A stretch of 53,507 nucleotides of DNA, from positions 1-53,507 of the forward strand of contig JAJRQF010000066.1 of the NCBI GenBank assembly GCA_024280375.1, written 5' to 3'. Below the pieces are notes generated by a model. It saw only the letters and a list, made by a program, of their open reading frames with translations, had not been told where the DNA came from and made no database searches. How positions within the stretch are numbered: position 1 is the first letter of the stretch; each line of letters starts with the position of its first letter. This DNA is from Alphaproteobacteria bacterium (GTDB lineage: Bacteria > Pseudomonadota > Alphaproteobacteria > Rhizobiales > Rhizobiaceae). Below are positions 1 to 8,904 of the stretch, one piece after another. The position numbers were made by a program, and so were the translations under genes.

Positions 1-81
1 CAACTGGTGCTGGGCGACAAAGACCATATCCCTCACAATCCGCCTGTAACTTCGAAGGTGATTACGATTACGGTAAAATAA
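1..81 (+). CDS. C-terminal end of a DUF4399-like protein (cut by window edge)
   Basis: The window opens inside a plus-strand reading frame that starts at base 1 and ends with TAA at 79-81. The 26 visible residues include LGDKDHIPHNPP and end in VITITVK. A short beta-strand tail with the HIPHNPP pattern is reminiscent of the end of small periplasmic DUF4399-type proteins, but this is recognised from memory and only the tail is visible. The N-terminal part, signal peptide and start lie outside the window. Function cannot be stated. Confidence 0.5.
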   Translation, partial: QLVLGDKDHIPHNPPVTSKVITITVK

Positions 82-390
82 CGCCGCATCGAAAATACAA
101 TATAGCCAGCAATTAAGCGGGAAGGGGTTACACATCCCTTCCTGAATTTGCATGGGAAAGATGAAAGTGCACCTCTCAAGCGTGTTCGTTGGGCTGAATG
201 TCGGCGCAAAACAGGTCGAGGGAAACATCTGGCCAAATCCGCAATTGGCAGCTTTTTGACCAGTGATCTGGTGTTTTTTGACCATCAAACCAAAAGAATC
301 AACCCGATACCTGACCCGCTCGATCAAAAGTGTTACCTATGTGTCAGGAATAAACTGTACCCATGTGTCCAGTATGGACCCTGAGATAAA
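82..390. other. Intergenic stretch with no convincing gene
   Basis: Between the end of the left-edge gene and tRNA-Phe I see no coding region with family-like sequence. Two overlapping open frames here (33-236 minus, 148-384 plus) have no recognisable motif. The right part (331-380) holds a pair of imperfect direct repeats, described separately, that may be an insertion-sequence end. Confidence 0.5.
331..380. repeat. Imperfect direct repeats, possible IS481-like end
   Basis: Two similar units, TTACCTATGTGTCAGGA and GTACCCATGTGTCCAGTA, lie within 50 bases. The pattern of repeated ACC(T/C)ATGTGTC is like the ends of some IS481-family elements. No transposase is visible nearby, so at most this is a remnant. 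The link to IS481 is from memory and weak. Confidence 0.25.
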
Positions 391-465
<75 letters not shown>

Positions 466-740
466 ACTCTGCTTTGATGCACAATCATCTGAAGGTATCG
501 CTCGATCATTGATATTCACCAATGACAGACCGCAGATGACGAAGTTTTAGCGAAGAATTGACCGCTAAAGGCACATTGCAAAAGCCAGCGGGTTATAGGC
601 ATTTCAACCTTCGCTGTCCAGCCTGTGAAGTCGCCAAATTGCAATTATTTTCAATGCCTGCCGAAATCCGCATTTGAACAATTATTTTGGCCTGATTTTA
701 TCGCGTTGAAGGGCAGGGGCAGGCCGCTACTTCAAGGCAA

Positions 741-1364
741 TCAGCCAGCCGAAATCCAGTTGAAATGTACCGGATATCCTTCGCCCTGTAAAAGCGAACA
801 GGTTTCATAAAGCGGAAGGCCAACCACATTTGTATAGGAGCCGATGAGTTTAACCACAAATGAACCGGCAATCCCCTGAATTGCGTATCCACCAGCCTTG
901 CCGCGCCATTCGCCGGATGCCAGATAGCTGTCTATTTCATCCGAGGACAGTTTTTTAAACCGTACCCTGGTTTCAACCAGTCGATGCCGGACAGCGCCCT
1001 TTGGGGTAATCAGGGTCAGGCCCGTATAGACCCGGTGCGCCCGGCCTGAAAGCAGGCGGAGGCACATGGAGGCCTGATCCAGCATTTCCGCCTTGGGCAG
1101 GATTCGCTTTCCCTGCGCAACCACCGTATCGGCTGCCAAAACAAATCCGCGATCAAATTCCGGCACACGCTTTAGTTTTTCCAAGGCAAGCTCTGCCTTT
1201 TCCCTTGCCAGCCGTTTGGCAAGTGATCGCGGCGCTTCGGCTTTTTGCGGCGCTTCATCCGCATCAGCAGGCATGAGGAGATCTGGCTCGATACCAACCT
1301 GTCCCAGAAGGGCCAGACGGCGAGGGGAGCCAGATGCAAGCACAAGTTGGGGCCTGACACTCAT
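741..1364 (-). CDS. maf: Maf-like nucleoside triphosphate pyrophosphatase
   Basis: This is a Maf/HAM1-superfamily protein of 207 residues, the usual length. Such enzymes hydrolyse non-canonical or surplus nucleoside triphosphates to monophosphates in the cytoplasm. Visible signatures are [12 protein letters not shown] near the N-terminus (phosphate-binding Ser-Arg-Arg), AADTVV about residue 77 (catalytic Asp), [10 protein letters not shown] about residue 155 and [11 protein letters not shown] about residue 175. The frame can also start at a TTG one codon upstream (1367), but ATG at 1364 is preferred. It lies 31 bases after infA on the same strand, an order common in Rhizobiales, and the two are probably co-transcribed. 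Which Maf subfamily (dTTP/UTP or m7GTP specificity) is not decided here. Confidence 0.93.
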   Translation of the reverse strand: MSVRPQLVLASGSPRRLALLGQVGIEPDLLMPADADEAPQKAEAPRSLAKRLAREKAELALEKLKRVPEFDRGFVLAADTVVAQGKRILPKAEMLDQASMCLRLLSGRAHRVYTGLTLITPKGAVRHRLVETRVRFKKLSSDEIDSYLASGEWRGKAGGYAIQGIAGSFVVKLIGSYTNVVGLPLYETCSLLQGEGYPVHFNWISAG

Positions 1365-1398
1365 CAATTCTGCCTTTTAAGAATGGAGCGGGCTACCG

Positions 1399-1617
1399 TT
1401 ACTTAAAGCGATAGGTAATACGCCCCTTCGTCAAATCGTAGGGGGTCATTTCCACCAATACTTTATCACCGGCCAGTACACGAATGCGGTTTTTGCGCAT
1501 GCGTCCGGCCGTATGGGCGATGATCTCATGATCATTTTCCAGTTTAACCCTGAATGTGGCGTTGGGGAGCAATTCGCTTACCACACCGGGAAATTCTAAT
1601 ACTTCTTCTTTCGCCAT
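1399..1617 (-). CDS. infA: Translation initiation factor IF-1
   Basis: The gene encodes 72 residues, exactly the length of bacterial IF-1, which binds the ribosomal A site during initiation. It is a single OB-fold protein. The sequence [19 protein letters not shown] at the start, [16 protein letters not shown] in the middle and [11 protein letters not shown] at the end are highly characteristic. It begins with ATG at 1617 and is followed 31 bases later by maf. The 195-base gap upstream separates it from the phosphatase gene and probably holds its promoter. infA next to maf is a common alphaproteobacterial arrangement. Confidence 0.98.
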   Translation of the reverse strand: MAKEEVLEFPGVVSELLPNATFRVKLENDHEIIAHTAGRMRKNRIRVLAGDKVLVEMTPYDLTKGRITYRFK

Positions 1618-1812
1618 GCGACTAGACTAACCTTTCGAGACGTCTTGAGGGGCCTGTTTACCATTGATGAACTCAATAGCAGGCCTTGAATTTATTTTGC
1701 ACCATGTTGGAACATTACGCAGGATATAGGTGCCTAAACCGCTGAAACCAAATTCTGTTTCAAATATTCCGAACAATTTCCAATACCTGTACGTTGAACC
1801 AAAGCTTTATAA

Positions 1813-2256
1813 TCAGTTTCTGGCGAATCGTGCAACAATTCTTGCAGTTAAATCATCCCTAACTTGACGATACGCATCAAGAATGATGCTGCGGCGGCCC
1901 TGAATTTTGGTGGCATCGGCAATTGACCAGTTTTCAACATCAATCGAAAGGCTGCGTTTTATATCTAAAGCAACCGCATGGGCAACCGGCGACAGGGTGA
2001 TGATGAGGTCAAAATAGCTGTCATCAAGATCTTCAAATGCGCGCGGTTCATGATCGCTTATGTCGATGTTTTTCTCAGCCATAACCTCCACTGCGAAGGG
2101 GTTGAATAATCCATCGCGAACACCAGCCGATGAAAAGAAGATGCTGTTGGGAAATTCCGCAATTGCAAGTGCCGCCGCCATTGGTGAGCGTACCGCATTT
2201 TGCGCGCACATGAAGAGCACAGATCCTGGAAGCTCACGTTCGGCTTTTGAAATCAA
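1813..2256 (-). CDS. Low-molecular-weight protein-tyrosine-phosphatase / arsenate-reductase-like protein
   Basis: This 147-residue protein has the LMW-PTPase fold signature near its start: VLFMCAQNAVRSPMAAAL, where C-x5-R (CAQNAVR) followed by Ser is the phosphate-binding loop with the nucleophilic Cys. The general-acid Asp-Pro loop usually found near the C-terminus is not obvious, so activity on phosphotyrosine is uncertain; an arsenate-reductase-like or structural role is possible. The start is TTG at 2256, directly after the TAA of the UPF0262 gene; a strong ribosome site (GGAGGGG) lies about six bases upstream and supports TTG. UPF0262 followed by such a phosphatase is a recurring pair in Rhizobiales. 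Confidence 0.85.
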   Translation of the reverse strand: MISKAERELPGSVLFMCAQNAVRSPMAAALAIAEFPNSIFFSSAGVRDGLFNPFAVEVMAEKNIDISDHEPRAFEDLDDSYFDLIITLSPVAHAVALDIKRSLSIDVENWSIADATKIQGRRSIILDAYRQVRDDLTARIVARFARN

Positions 2257-2739
2257 TTAACCCCTCCAGTGCAAAACGCAGACAAGGGTAAACAGTCGCC
2301 TTGCGGTATCAAAGTCAATTTCGATCTTGCCATCCAGCCGATCTTTTAAGGTTTGCGACCCCTCATTGTGAAGCCCCCGCCGGCCCATATCAATGGCTTC
2401 AATCTGGCTTGGTGAGGATGATTTGATCGCCTCATAATAGCTTTCGCAAATCATGTAATAGTCTTTTACAATGCGCCGAAACGGGGTGAGGGACAATATA
2501 TGCACGGCAATTTGCTCGCCTGCCTCGTTGGAAATGTCAAACACCAACCGTTTTTCAACAACCGAGATTTTTAACCGGAAAGGCCCTTCATCGGCACCTG
2601 CCGGTTGAAAGGAGTTTTCCTCAACCAAATCAAAAATGGCAACCGCGCGTTCATGTTCCACATCCGGGGTTGAGCGACCAATAGATGCATCATCCAGAAC
2701 AACTTCCATCAGGCGCAGGTTTTTTGGATCCTTGCTCAT
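2257..2739 (-). CDS. UPF0262 family protein
   Basis: The 160-residue product matches the alphaproteobacterial UPF0262 family from its start ([27 protein letters not shown] begins the conserved part, shown only in outline here) through the central [19 protein letters not shown] and the end [15 protein letters not shown]. The function of the family is unknown. It lies seven bases after hisD and is abutted by the phosphatase gene (stop TAA followed at once by TTG), so hisD, UPF0262 and the phosphatase probably form one transcript. No signal peptide or membrane segment is seen. Confidence 0.92.
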   Translation of the reverse strand: MSKDPKNLRLMEVVLDDASIGRSTPDVEHERAVAIFDLVEENSFQPAGADEGPFRLKISVVEKRLVFDISNEAGEQIAVHILSLTPFRRIVKDYYMICESYYEAIKSSSPSQIEAIDMGRRGLHNEGSQTLKDRLDGKIEIDFDTARRLFTLVCVLHWRG

Positions 2740-2746
2740 GCCCGCC

Positions 2747-4039
2747 TCAAAGGTTCAATCTTGCTGCAACAGAACGGCCATGCGCTTCCAGACCTTCGGC
2801 CTTGGCCAAGGTGATAGCCGCAGGCCCGATCTGGCGCAATTGTTCGGGGCCACAGCGTAAAATGGATGTGCGTTTTACAAAATCCAGCACCGAAAGCCCG
2901 GATGAAAAGCGGGCCGAGCGCGCGGTTGGCAAAACGTGGTTCGAACCGCCCACATAATCACCCACCGCCTCGGGCGTATAGCGGCCAAGGAATACGGCGC
3001 CTGCATTTCTGACTTTGGCGAATAGGGCATCCGGGTCATCAACCGCCAGCTCCAGATGTTCCGGCGCAATACGGTCGATCAGTTGCGGGGATTGCTCGAT
3101 ATTCTCGACGACAATTATGGCACCAAAATCCTGCCAGCTTGCCAGCGCAATGTCTTTTCTTGGCAGGGTTTTAAGCTGGCTGGCAATGGCCGTTTCCACC
3201 TGATCGCCAAATTCTGCACTATCAGTAATCAGGATAGATTGGGCCGAAACATCGTGCTCCGCCTGCGATAGTAAGTCGACCGCTATCCAGTTTGGATCAT
3301 TGCTTTTATCAGCAACCACCAGAATTTCAGAAGGCCCGGCAATCATATCAATGCCAACCTTGCCAAATACCTGTCGTTTTGCAGCCGCAACAAAGGCGTT
3401 TCCCGGGCCGACAATTTTTGCAACTGGTTTTATTGTGTCGGTTCCATGCGCAAGGGCCGCAATCGCCTGCGCCCCGCCAATCCGGTAAATTTCTGAAACG
3501 CCGGCAAGATGGGCCGCCGCCAATACCAGAGGATTAAGGACCCCATCGGGTGAGGGAACAACCATGGCAATGCGCTCAACCCCGGCGACCTTTGCAGGTA
3601 TTGCATTCATTAATACGGAACTTGGATAGCTGGCTGTGCCACCCGGCACATAAAGCCCAACGCTTTCAATCGCCGTCCAACGCGAGCCAAGTTCAACCCC
3701 GATCGGGTCCGTATAGCGATCATCTTCGGGTTTTTGGCGTTGGTGATGTGCCTCAATCCGGTCGCGGGCAAGGGTGAGGGCAGCAAGTGTTTTTGCATCC
3801 ACCTTTGAAAGTGCAGCTTCAACTTCATCAGCAGTAATTGCAAGCCTGTCCGGTGTCAGCTCAAGCCGGTCAAAACGGCTGGTATATTCAATTACCGCCT
3901 CATCGCCGCGCGCAACCACATTGGAAATGATGTCGCGAACAATCTGGTCAACGTCCTGCGACATTTCCCGCTTGGTCTCCAGCAGAAGACCAAATTTCTC
4001 ATCAAAATCGCTTTGGCGAATATCCAGGCGAACGACCAT
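2747..4039 (-). CDS. hisD: Histidinol dehydrogenase
   Basis: HisD carries out the last two steps of histidine synthesis, oxidising L-histidinol to L-histidine with two NAD+ in the cytoplasm. The product has 430 residues, the usual length. Visible family blocks include [80 protein letters not shown] and [12 protein letters not shown], with the Gln/His/Glu/Asp residues expected for zinc and catalysis. The start is ATG at 4039. It lies 32 bases after the DUF2948 gene and seven before UPF0262; the run murA - DUF2948 - hisD - UPF0262 is a conserved alphaproteobacterial block. Confidence 0.98.
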   Translation of the reverse strand: MVVRLDIRQSDFDEKFGLLLETKREMSQDVDQIVRDIISNVVARGDEAVIEYTSRFDRLELTPDRLAITADEVEAALSKVDAKTLAALTLARDRIEAHHQRQKPEDDRYTDPIGVELGSRWTAIESVGLYVPGGTASYPSSVLMNAIPAKVAGVERIAMVVPSPDGVLNPLVLAAAHLAGVSEIYRIGGAQAIAALAHGTDTIKPVAKIVGPGNAFVAAAKRQVFGKVGIDMIAGPSEILVVADKSNDPNWIAVDLLSQAEHDVSAQSILITDSAEFGDQVETAIASQLKTLPRKDIALASWQDFGAIIVVENIEQSPQLIDRIAPEHLELAVDDPDALFAKVRNAGAVFLGRYTPEAVGDYVGGSNHVLPTARSARFSSGLSVLDFVKRTSILRCGPEQLRQIGPAAITLAKAEGLEAHGRSVAARLNL

Positions 4040-4071
4040 TTTATTTTCTACTCGGATATTGAACTACGGGC

Positions 4072-4536
4072 TTAAGGCGTATCATTATCATCTTCGTGGT
4101 TTGGAAGCGAGGTGGTTTCCCAGGAAGCTGCCATATCGGTTAACTGCGCCTCGATACATTCGACATAAAGATGAATTGTAGCACCGCCAGCAAAAACCAC
4201 TTCAATCACCCCTTCCGGGTCGGTCTCGTCGCTGTTTTCATTATTATATTTGACAGTCAGCAGGCTCAAAACCGCCTCTGGCTGTTTTTGATTGAGCCCC
4301 TGGCTTTGAACCTTGTTCACCCGCTCAAAATGCAAAATTGTCTTGCGTCGTTCGTAAGTTTTATCGGTAGAATTCCTGGTTGCTTTTTCCCAGACAAATC
4401 TGTTGAGTTCGATTACGAATTTCTTGCCCTTTGGGTCGAAATGTAAATCACCGACTTTCAATACAGCATCCTGGATATGGGCAGCAATGATCCCCAAATC
4501 CTGATCATCAAATGCAATGAGTTTTAATCTGTCCAT
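4072..4536 (-). CDS. DUF2948 family protein
   Basis: A 154-residue cytoplasmic protein that begins MDRLKLIAFDDQDLGIIAAH and has the RFVWEKA and RRKTILHFERV blocks of the DUF2948 family, which is largely restricted to alphaproteobacteria. Function is unknown. No signal peptide or membrane segment is visible. Its place between murA and hisD is the conserved context for this family and is the main support along with the sequence. The 141-base gap to murA may hold a separate promoter. Confidence 0.9.
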   Translation of the reverse strand: MDRLKLIAFDDQDLGIIAAHIQDAVLKVGDLHFDPKGKKFVIELNRFVWEKATRNSTDKTYERRKTILHFERVNKVQSQGLNQKQPEAVLSLLTVKYNNENSDETDPEGVIEVVFAGGATIHLYVECIEAQLTDMAASWETTSLPNHEDDNDTP

Positions 4537-4677
4537 AGTTTCGGTATTCCGCCAAGGGTTGCAAATTTGAAATGGTTATAGGCAAAGATCAACAACCTGT
4601 CATCAACAATCAAATATGGACCAAAACGCCAATTGCTAAGGGTGGTCCTGGCGTAAGATCAACAGATATTTACAGCT

Positions 4678-5967
4678 CTAATCGCGAATACGAACAATTT
4701 TCGCACCGCATTTAGAGAGCTTTTCTTCCAGCAACTCAAAACCCCGGTCCAGATGGTAAACACGGTTGACCGTGGTTTCCCCATCGGCCACCAGTGCCGC
4801 GATTACCAGCGATACGGATGCACGCAGATCGGTTGCCATAACCTCGGCACCATTCAGCCCCTCGACTCCGGTAACCGTGGCTTTTTGCCCATCCAGCGAA
4901 ATATCCGCCCCAAGCCTTGCCAGTTCCTGCACATGCATGAAGCGGTTTTCAAATATCGTTTCAGTGATTTCTGATGTTCCGTTGGCCCGGGTCATCAATG
5001 CCATAAACTGCGCCTGTAGGTCAGTTGGAAAGCCAGGAAACGGCTCGGTAGTCACGTTTGCGGGTGAAAGTGCGCGGCCATTTCTGCGCACCTTAATGCC
5101 GCCCTCATCGACTTCAATTTCCGCACCGACCTTTTCCAGCGTATCAAGTACGGTCTGGAACAGATGTGGCTGAACGCCCTTCAAATATACCTCGCCGCCG
5201 GTCATGGTAACCGCCATGGCAAAGGTTCCAGCTTCAATACGGTCAGCGACAACCCGGTGCCGTGCACCATGTAATTTTTCAACACCTTCAATTGTGATTG
5301 TGGATGTGCCGAGCCCTGAAATCTTTGCACCCATCGCATTAAGGCAAGTGCCCAAATCAACAACTTCCGGCTCCAGAGCCGCATTTTCAATTGTGGTCGT
5401 GCCCTTTGCCAGACTGGCCGCCATCATCAACACATGGGTTGCGCCAACCGAGACCTTGGGAAAGCGGTAGCGTGTACCCTTAAGCCCGTTTGGAGCAAAA
5501 GCATTGATATATCCATGGTCAATGGAAATATCGGCACCAAGGGCCGCCAGGCTGTCGATGAACAGATCAACCGGACGGGTGCCAATGGCGCAGCCGCCGG
5601 GCAGCGATACGCGGGCTTCACCCATTCTGGCAAGCAGTGGCCCTATAACCCAAAAGCTCGCCCGCATTTTCGAAACCAGCTCGTAAGGAGCGGTTGTATC
5701 AATGATTTCAGCGGCTGAGAAATGGATTGTGCGCCCGCTCATTTCTGAAGTGCCGCGGCGTTTGCCTTCAACACGGTAATCTATCCCGTGATTTTCCAGA
5801 ATACGAATGAGCGAATCGACATCTGCAAGCCGGGGAACATTTTCCAGAACAAGGCTTTCTTCACTCAGCATTAATGCAATCATCAACGGAAGTGCTGCGT
5901 TTTTTGCCCCGGAAATCGGGATTGTACCGTTAAGAGGGCCATTGCCCGTGACAAGTATTTTATCCAT
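4678..5967 (-). CDS. murA: UDP-N-acetylglucosamine 1-carboxyvinyltransferase
   Basis: MurA transfers enolpyruvate from PEP to UDP-GlcNAc, the first committed step of peptidoglycan synthesis. The 429-residue length fits. Key residues are visible: the N-terminal [14 protein letters not shown] with Lys22 and Asn23, the active-site loop [15 protein letters not shown] with Cys126 (the fosfomycin target, equivalent to Cys115 in E. coli), [12 protein letters not shown], and the C-terminal [16 protein letters not shown]. The Cys is present, so intrinsic fosfomycin insensitivity through Cys-to-Asp change is not expected. The start is ATG at 5967. It heads the minus-strand block leading to DUF2948 and hisD. 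Confidence 0.98.
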   Translation of the reverse strand: MDKILVTGNGPLNGTIPISGAKNAALPLMIALMLSEESLVLENVPRLADVDSLIRILENHGIDYRVEGKRRGTSEMSGRTIHFSAAEIIDTTAPYELVSKMRASFWVIGPLLARMGEARVSLPGGCAIGTRPVDLFIDSLAALGADISIDHGYINAFAPNGLKGTRYRFPKVSVGATHVLMMAASLAKGTTTIENAALEPEVVDLGTCLNAMGAKISGLGTSTITIEGVEKLHGARHRVVADRIEAGTFAMAVTMTGGEVYLKGVQPHLFQTVLDTLEKVGAEIEVDEGGIKVRRNGRALSPANVTTEPFPGFPTDLQAQFMALMTRANGTSEITETIFENRFMHVQELARLGADISLDGQKATVTGVEGLNGAEVMATDLRASVSLVIAALVADGETTVNRVYHLDRGFELLEEKLSKCGAKIVRIRD

Positions 5968-6035
5968 GAAGGGAATTTAAGCCTGTATTGGTGTGTGGAA
6001 TAATCTGAAAAGGAGTGCCGGGTGAGTATGAAATC

Positions 6036-6209
6036 TTATTCTTCAATGTTTTTGTCGAAACTACGTCTTTGCCTTGCTTGTGCCTTGCGGTTTTTAAGAT
6101 TTTGGCGCAATTGCTCAGCCAGTCGTTTCTTCTTAATCTCGCTTTGAGACAATTGTGCGTTGGTCTTCTTGGTTTTTGGCACGGCTATATTTTTTGTGTC
6201 ATTGGTCAT
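6036..6209 (-). CDS. Small basic Rhizobiales-type conserved protein (57 aa)
   Basis: A short frame from ATG 6209 to TAA 6036 encodes 57 residues, strongly basic and helical, with IKKKRLAEQLRQNLKNRKAQ followed by ARQRR. Small proteins of the form (K/E)-A-L-(R)-x-NLxRRKAQARxRR are frequently annotated next to murA in Rhizobiales; that resemblance, read from memory, and the charged pattern make a real gene likely. It sits 68 bases upstream of murA on the same strand. The role is unknown; binding to nucleic acid or ribosomes would fit the charge but is a guess. Confidence 0.7.
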   Translation of the reverse strand: MTNDTKNIAVPKTKKTNAQLSQSEIKKKRLAEQLRQNLKNRKAQARQRRSFDKNIEE

Positions 6210-6356
6210 TGAACCTTAATAATGGAAAGCTGGCGGAAACAAAAGGCTTCGCTCTGGTGAATTATACCCATCTGCGCTTGCACTAACTTCAATGCTGTGG
6301 CATGAGGCGGGCGATCTGCAGAATTGTCGATAATCATCAAAGGCAACTCAGGTTTT

Positions 6357-6431
6357 GCTGTCGTAGCTCAGTGGTAGAGCACTTCATTGGTAATGAAGAG
6401 GTCCCGAGTTCGAATCTCGGCGACAGCACCA
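6357..6431 (+). tRNA. tRNA-Thr (GGT)
   Basis: A complete plus-strand cloverleaf: acceptor GCTGTCG pairs with CGACAGC, then discriminator A and encoded CCA. The D arm is GCTC...GAGC, the anticodon stem CTTCA/TGAAG encloses a loop with anticodon GGT (6389-6391), and the T arm reads CCGAG-TTCGAAT-CTCGG. It is 75 nt with CCA. Confidence 0.97.
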
Positions 6432-6441
6432 TTATAATTGT

Positions 6442-7002
6442 TTAGTGAGCCTTGGCTTTAAACAGTTTTGGAAAAAAGCGACCGGTGGTTCTTTTGTATT
6501 CAGCATAGTCATCTGCCATCGCAGTTGTGCTGAACTTTCCTTCTTCATCCCGAGATGCAGCCCAGTATGTCGCGGCCATTCCGACGACAGGAACAATTGC
6601 CCAAATGTTCCAGCACGCAATCGCCCACCCACCCCAAAGCAACAGGTATGATGTATAAAATGGGTGACGAACATATCCATAGGGGCCGGTTTTCAACAGC
6701 CCGTGGGGGTTTTTCTCATCAAACGCCGATAGCAGTTTGGCTTCCGAAGACTCACCAATTGTCAGCCAATACAGACCATAACTCGCGAGCAATACCGCCA
6801 GTCCAATTATCTGGGCAAATGCCGGTTGTTGCAGGGTCCAGGTTAAAAAGCCAAACAAAGCCGCGCTGGCGATCACCAGAAACGAGATTATTCTGGTGCC
6901 ATTTGGCACTTCACCCGGCATATTGAAATGATTTCGCATCGCCCAGGCGTGGGTTGCAATAATTATTGCTGCCAACAATGTAACTGCTGCATCAAGTATC
7001 AT
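6442..7002 (-). CDS. Isoprenylcysteine carboxylmethyltransferase / PEMT-like membrane methyltransferase
   Basis: An integral membrane protein of about 186 residues with four or more hydrophobic helices. The C-terminal half has the signature of the ICMT/PEMT methyltransferase superfamily: LKTGPYGYVRHPFYTSYLLL (SAM and substrate region, with RHP), then RDEEGKF and YAEYKRTTGRFFP. Bacterial members methylate lipids or small hydrophobic substrates, and the substrate here is unknown. The frame could start with TTG at 7005, but ATG at 7002 follows immediately and is preferred. It stands alone between tRNA-Thr and a divergent alpha/beta hydrolase. Confidence 0.85.
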   Translation of the reverse strand: MILDAAVTLLAAIIIATHAWAMRNHFNMPGEVPNGTRIISFLVIASAALFGFLTWTLQQPAFAQIIGLAVLLASYGLYWLTIGESSEAKLLSAFDEKNPHGLLKTGPYGYVRHPFYTSYLLLWGGWAIACWNIWAIVPVVGMAATYWAASRDEEGKFSTTAMADDYAEYKRTTGRFFPKLFKAKAH

Positions 7003-7174
7003 CAAAAAGCCCTTTACAATTCAATTCAATTGAGCGGCAACATATCTATTTTTGAGGTTTAGTCCATAAAAACAACGTATAAAATTCGACGGACTGAATT
7101 CAGATAATTTTAAGCTTGCTTTGTTACTGTGAATATCCACACCTTTGGATAACCACAAATGAACTGGGCTGGTT

Positions 7175-8056
7175 TTGTTTGATGATGCCAACAAAAATCT
7201 TGAGCATGCGCAACCTCTGTCTTTCATAGAGCGTGACGGCAACAATATGCCCATCATATTCCTGCATGGTTCAGGTTTCTCCAAAGACGTATTTACCAGG
7301 CAATTTGAAAGCGAACAATTGAAGGGCCATCGTTTGATCGCGATTGATCTTCCCGGGCACGGAAATTCGCCAGACGCCAACGATCCCAAGCTGACGTATT
7401 CATATTCTGGTCTGGCACAAGCGGTATTGCTGCAGATAACAAGATTAAATATTGAGCGTTGCATTGTGGTTGGTTGGTCATTGGGGGGGCAGGTGGCCCT
7501 CGAAATGCTGAATAATGTTCATAATATTGCCGGTGTCATGGCCTTTGGGGCACCCCCAACAACGGGCGGTGCGCTCGGTTTGTTACGGGCAATGATCTTT
7601 TCTAAAGACCTGCTTTTGGCCGGTAAGGCAAAGCACACATTGGCAGACGCAATACGGTTTGAGAAGGCCGCATTGGGGGAATTTGCAACAGGCCGGTTTG
7701 TTGATGCAATTATGCGAACAGACCCAAAAATGCGTCCATTGTTATCTCGCAGCATATTGTTGAACACTGGATCTAACCAACGCCAACTGGTTGAGAAAAC
7801 CTCTGTTCCATTATGTCTTTTGCAAGGGGAATACGACCCGTTTGTTCGCGCAAAATACATGCAAACGGTAATTGGAAACACATTGTTTGGCGGTGAAGCG
7901 GTTATTTTCAAAAATACCGCACACGCACCTTTTTTGGAAAAGCAAAAAGAGTTTGATTTGCTTTTGGCCAATTTTGCCGAGGCCATCGAGTGTGGCAAAA
8001 GTAGCGTTGCTCCGGCCGCCCTATCTGAATTGGAAAATCAAAGACTGGCATCCTAA
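7175..8056 (+). CDS. Alpha/beta-fold hydrolase
   Basis: A 293-residue cytoplasmic alpha/beta hydrolase. It shows the oxyanion region IIFLHGSGFSKDVF, the nucleophile elbow VGWSLGGQVAL (Ser), the acid loop GEYDPFV (Asp) and the His in NTAHAPFLE. This overall layout resembles BioH-like and lactone/ester hydrolases, and the substrate is unknown. The start is TTG at 7175; the only early ATG (7247) would delete the first beta strand, and an upstream stop limits the frame, so TTG is the best choice although its ribosome site is weak. A hairpin at 8101-8130 separates it from the convergent infC. Confidence 0.87.
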   Translation: MFDDANKNLEHAQPLSFIERDGNNMPIIFLHGSGFSKDVFTRQFESEQLKGHRLIAIDLPGHGNSPDANDPKLTYSYSGLAQAVLLQITRLNIERCIVVGWSLGGQVALEMLNNVHNIAGVMAFGAPPTTGGALGLLRAMIFSKDLLLAGKAKHTLADAIRFEKAALGEFATGRFVDAIMRTDPKMRPLLSRSILLNTGSNQRQLVEKTSVPLCLLQGEYDPFVRAKYMQTVIGNTLFGGEAVIFKNTAHAPFLEKQKEFDLLLANFAEAIECGKSSVAPAALSELENQRLAS

Positions 8057-8100
8057 TTGAGTCCAAACCCTGGTATGATTTTTCGGTCAAACTCAGCAGT

Positions 8101-8130
8101 AAAAAGCCCGACAAATATGCCGGGCTGTTT
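8101..8130. terminator. Bidirectional terminator between hydrolase and infC
   Basis: AGCCCG (8105-8110) and CGGGCT (8121-8126) form a perfect six-base-pair stem around a ten-base loop, preceded by A residues and followed by GTTT. It lies between two convergent genes, so it can end transcription from both sides. Confidence 0.7.
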
Positions 8131-8174
8131 GGTCTTGGTCTTATGATTACAAAGCCTTAGGCTTCTCCAAATGA

Positions 8175-8711
8175 TTACTTTGGAGAGAGCACCATCATCA
8201 TTTGGCGGCCTTCAAGTTTAGGCTCTGCCTCAACTTTAGCAATCTCTTCTGTGTCTTCCTTTACCTTCTGCAGCAATTCCATGCCTAGATTAAGGTGAGC
8301 CATTTCACGGCCACGGAAGCGAAGGGTAACCTTAACCTTGTCACCATCATCAAAGAAGCGGCGAACGGCCCGCATTTTTACATCATAATCATGCGTGTCG
8401 ATATTAGGACGCATTTTGATTTCTTTAATTTCGATGGTTTTTTGTTTTTTGCGAGCTTCAGCGGCTTTTTTCTGGGCCGCGTATTTATACTTGCCAAAAT
8501 CAAGAATCTTACAAATCGGGGGACGGTTTGTTGGCGAAATTTCCACCAGATCAAGGCCTGCATCCAGCGCCATTTCCAGCGCTTCTGCAAGAGGAACGGT
8601 GCCTCGATTTTCTCCTTCAGCGTCAATCAGCTGAATTTCTTCTGCGGTAATTTCCTTATTTGCGCGCGGGCCAGATTTCTGCGGCGCGGATGCTCTATGC
8701 GGACGACGAAT
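8175..8711 (-). CDS. infC: Translation initiation factor IF-3, ATT start codon
   Basis: IF-3 binds the 30S subunit, prevents premature 50S joining and checks start-codon selection. The C-terminal domain is unmistakable ([48 protein letters not shown]). The first in-frame ATG (8573) would remove 46 residues of the N-terminal domain, including [20 protein letters not shown] and VPLAEALE. The full domain is restored by starting at ATT, 8711-8709, nine bases after GAGGAG, giving RRPHRAS after the initiator and 178 residues in all. AUU initiation of infC is the classic autoregulatory feature, where IF-3 discriminates against its own start, and it is expected here too. rpmI and rplT do not follow; downstream is a terminator. 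Confidence 0.95.
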   Translation of the reverse strand: MRRPHRASAPQKSGPRANKEITAEEIQLIDAEGENRGTVPLAEALEMALDAGLDLVEISPTNRPPICKILDFGKYKYAAQKKAAEARKKQKTIEIKEIKMRPNIDTHDYDVKMRAVRRFFDDGDKVKVTLRFRGREMAHLNLGMELLQKVKEDTEEIAKVEAEPKLEGRQMMMVLSPK

Positions 8712-8904
8712 GGTTGTATTCTCCTCTAGTGGATAACGGTATATTCTGATGTAGTTTGAGCCAATAATCTATTGGACCCAAAATAGCTACTCTCGATAGC
8801 ACGATTCCAAAATAAAATCACCCCTTCAGATGAATTCAAAATTTCTAAGATAACTTTGCATTTAAATTCTAATTTTGGCCCGATGGCCGCAATTTCTTTC
8901 CGCC
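8712..8904 (-). promoter_or_regulatory. infC leader region
   Basis: The 193 bases between the MscS-type gene and infC hold the ribosome site GAGGAG before the ATT start, a perfect small palindrome CCAATAATCTATTGG (8761-8775), and an A+T-rich stretch suitable for a promoter. I cannot assign exact -35 and -10 boxes. Confidence 0.4.

Noticed and set aside
4537-4677. Frameshifted gene between DUF2948 and murA
   Set aside because: Both neighbours are full length, and the 141-base gap shows no coding signal.
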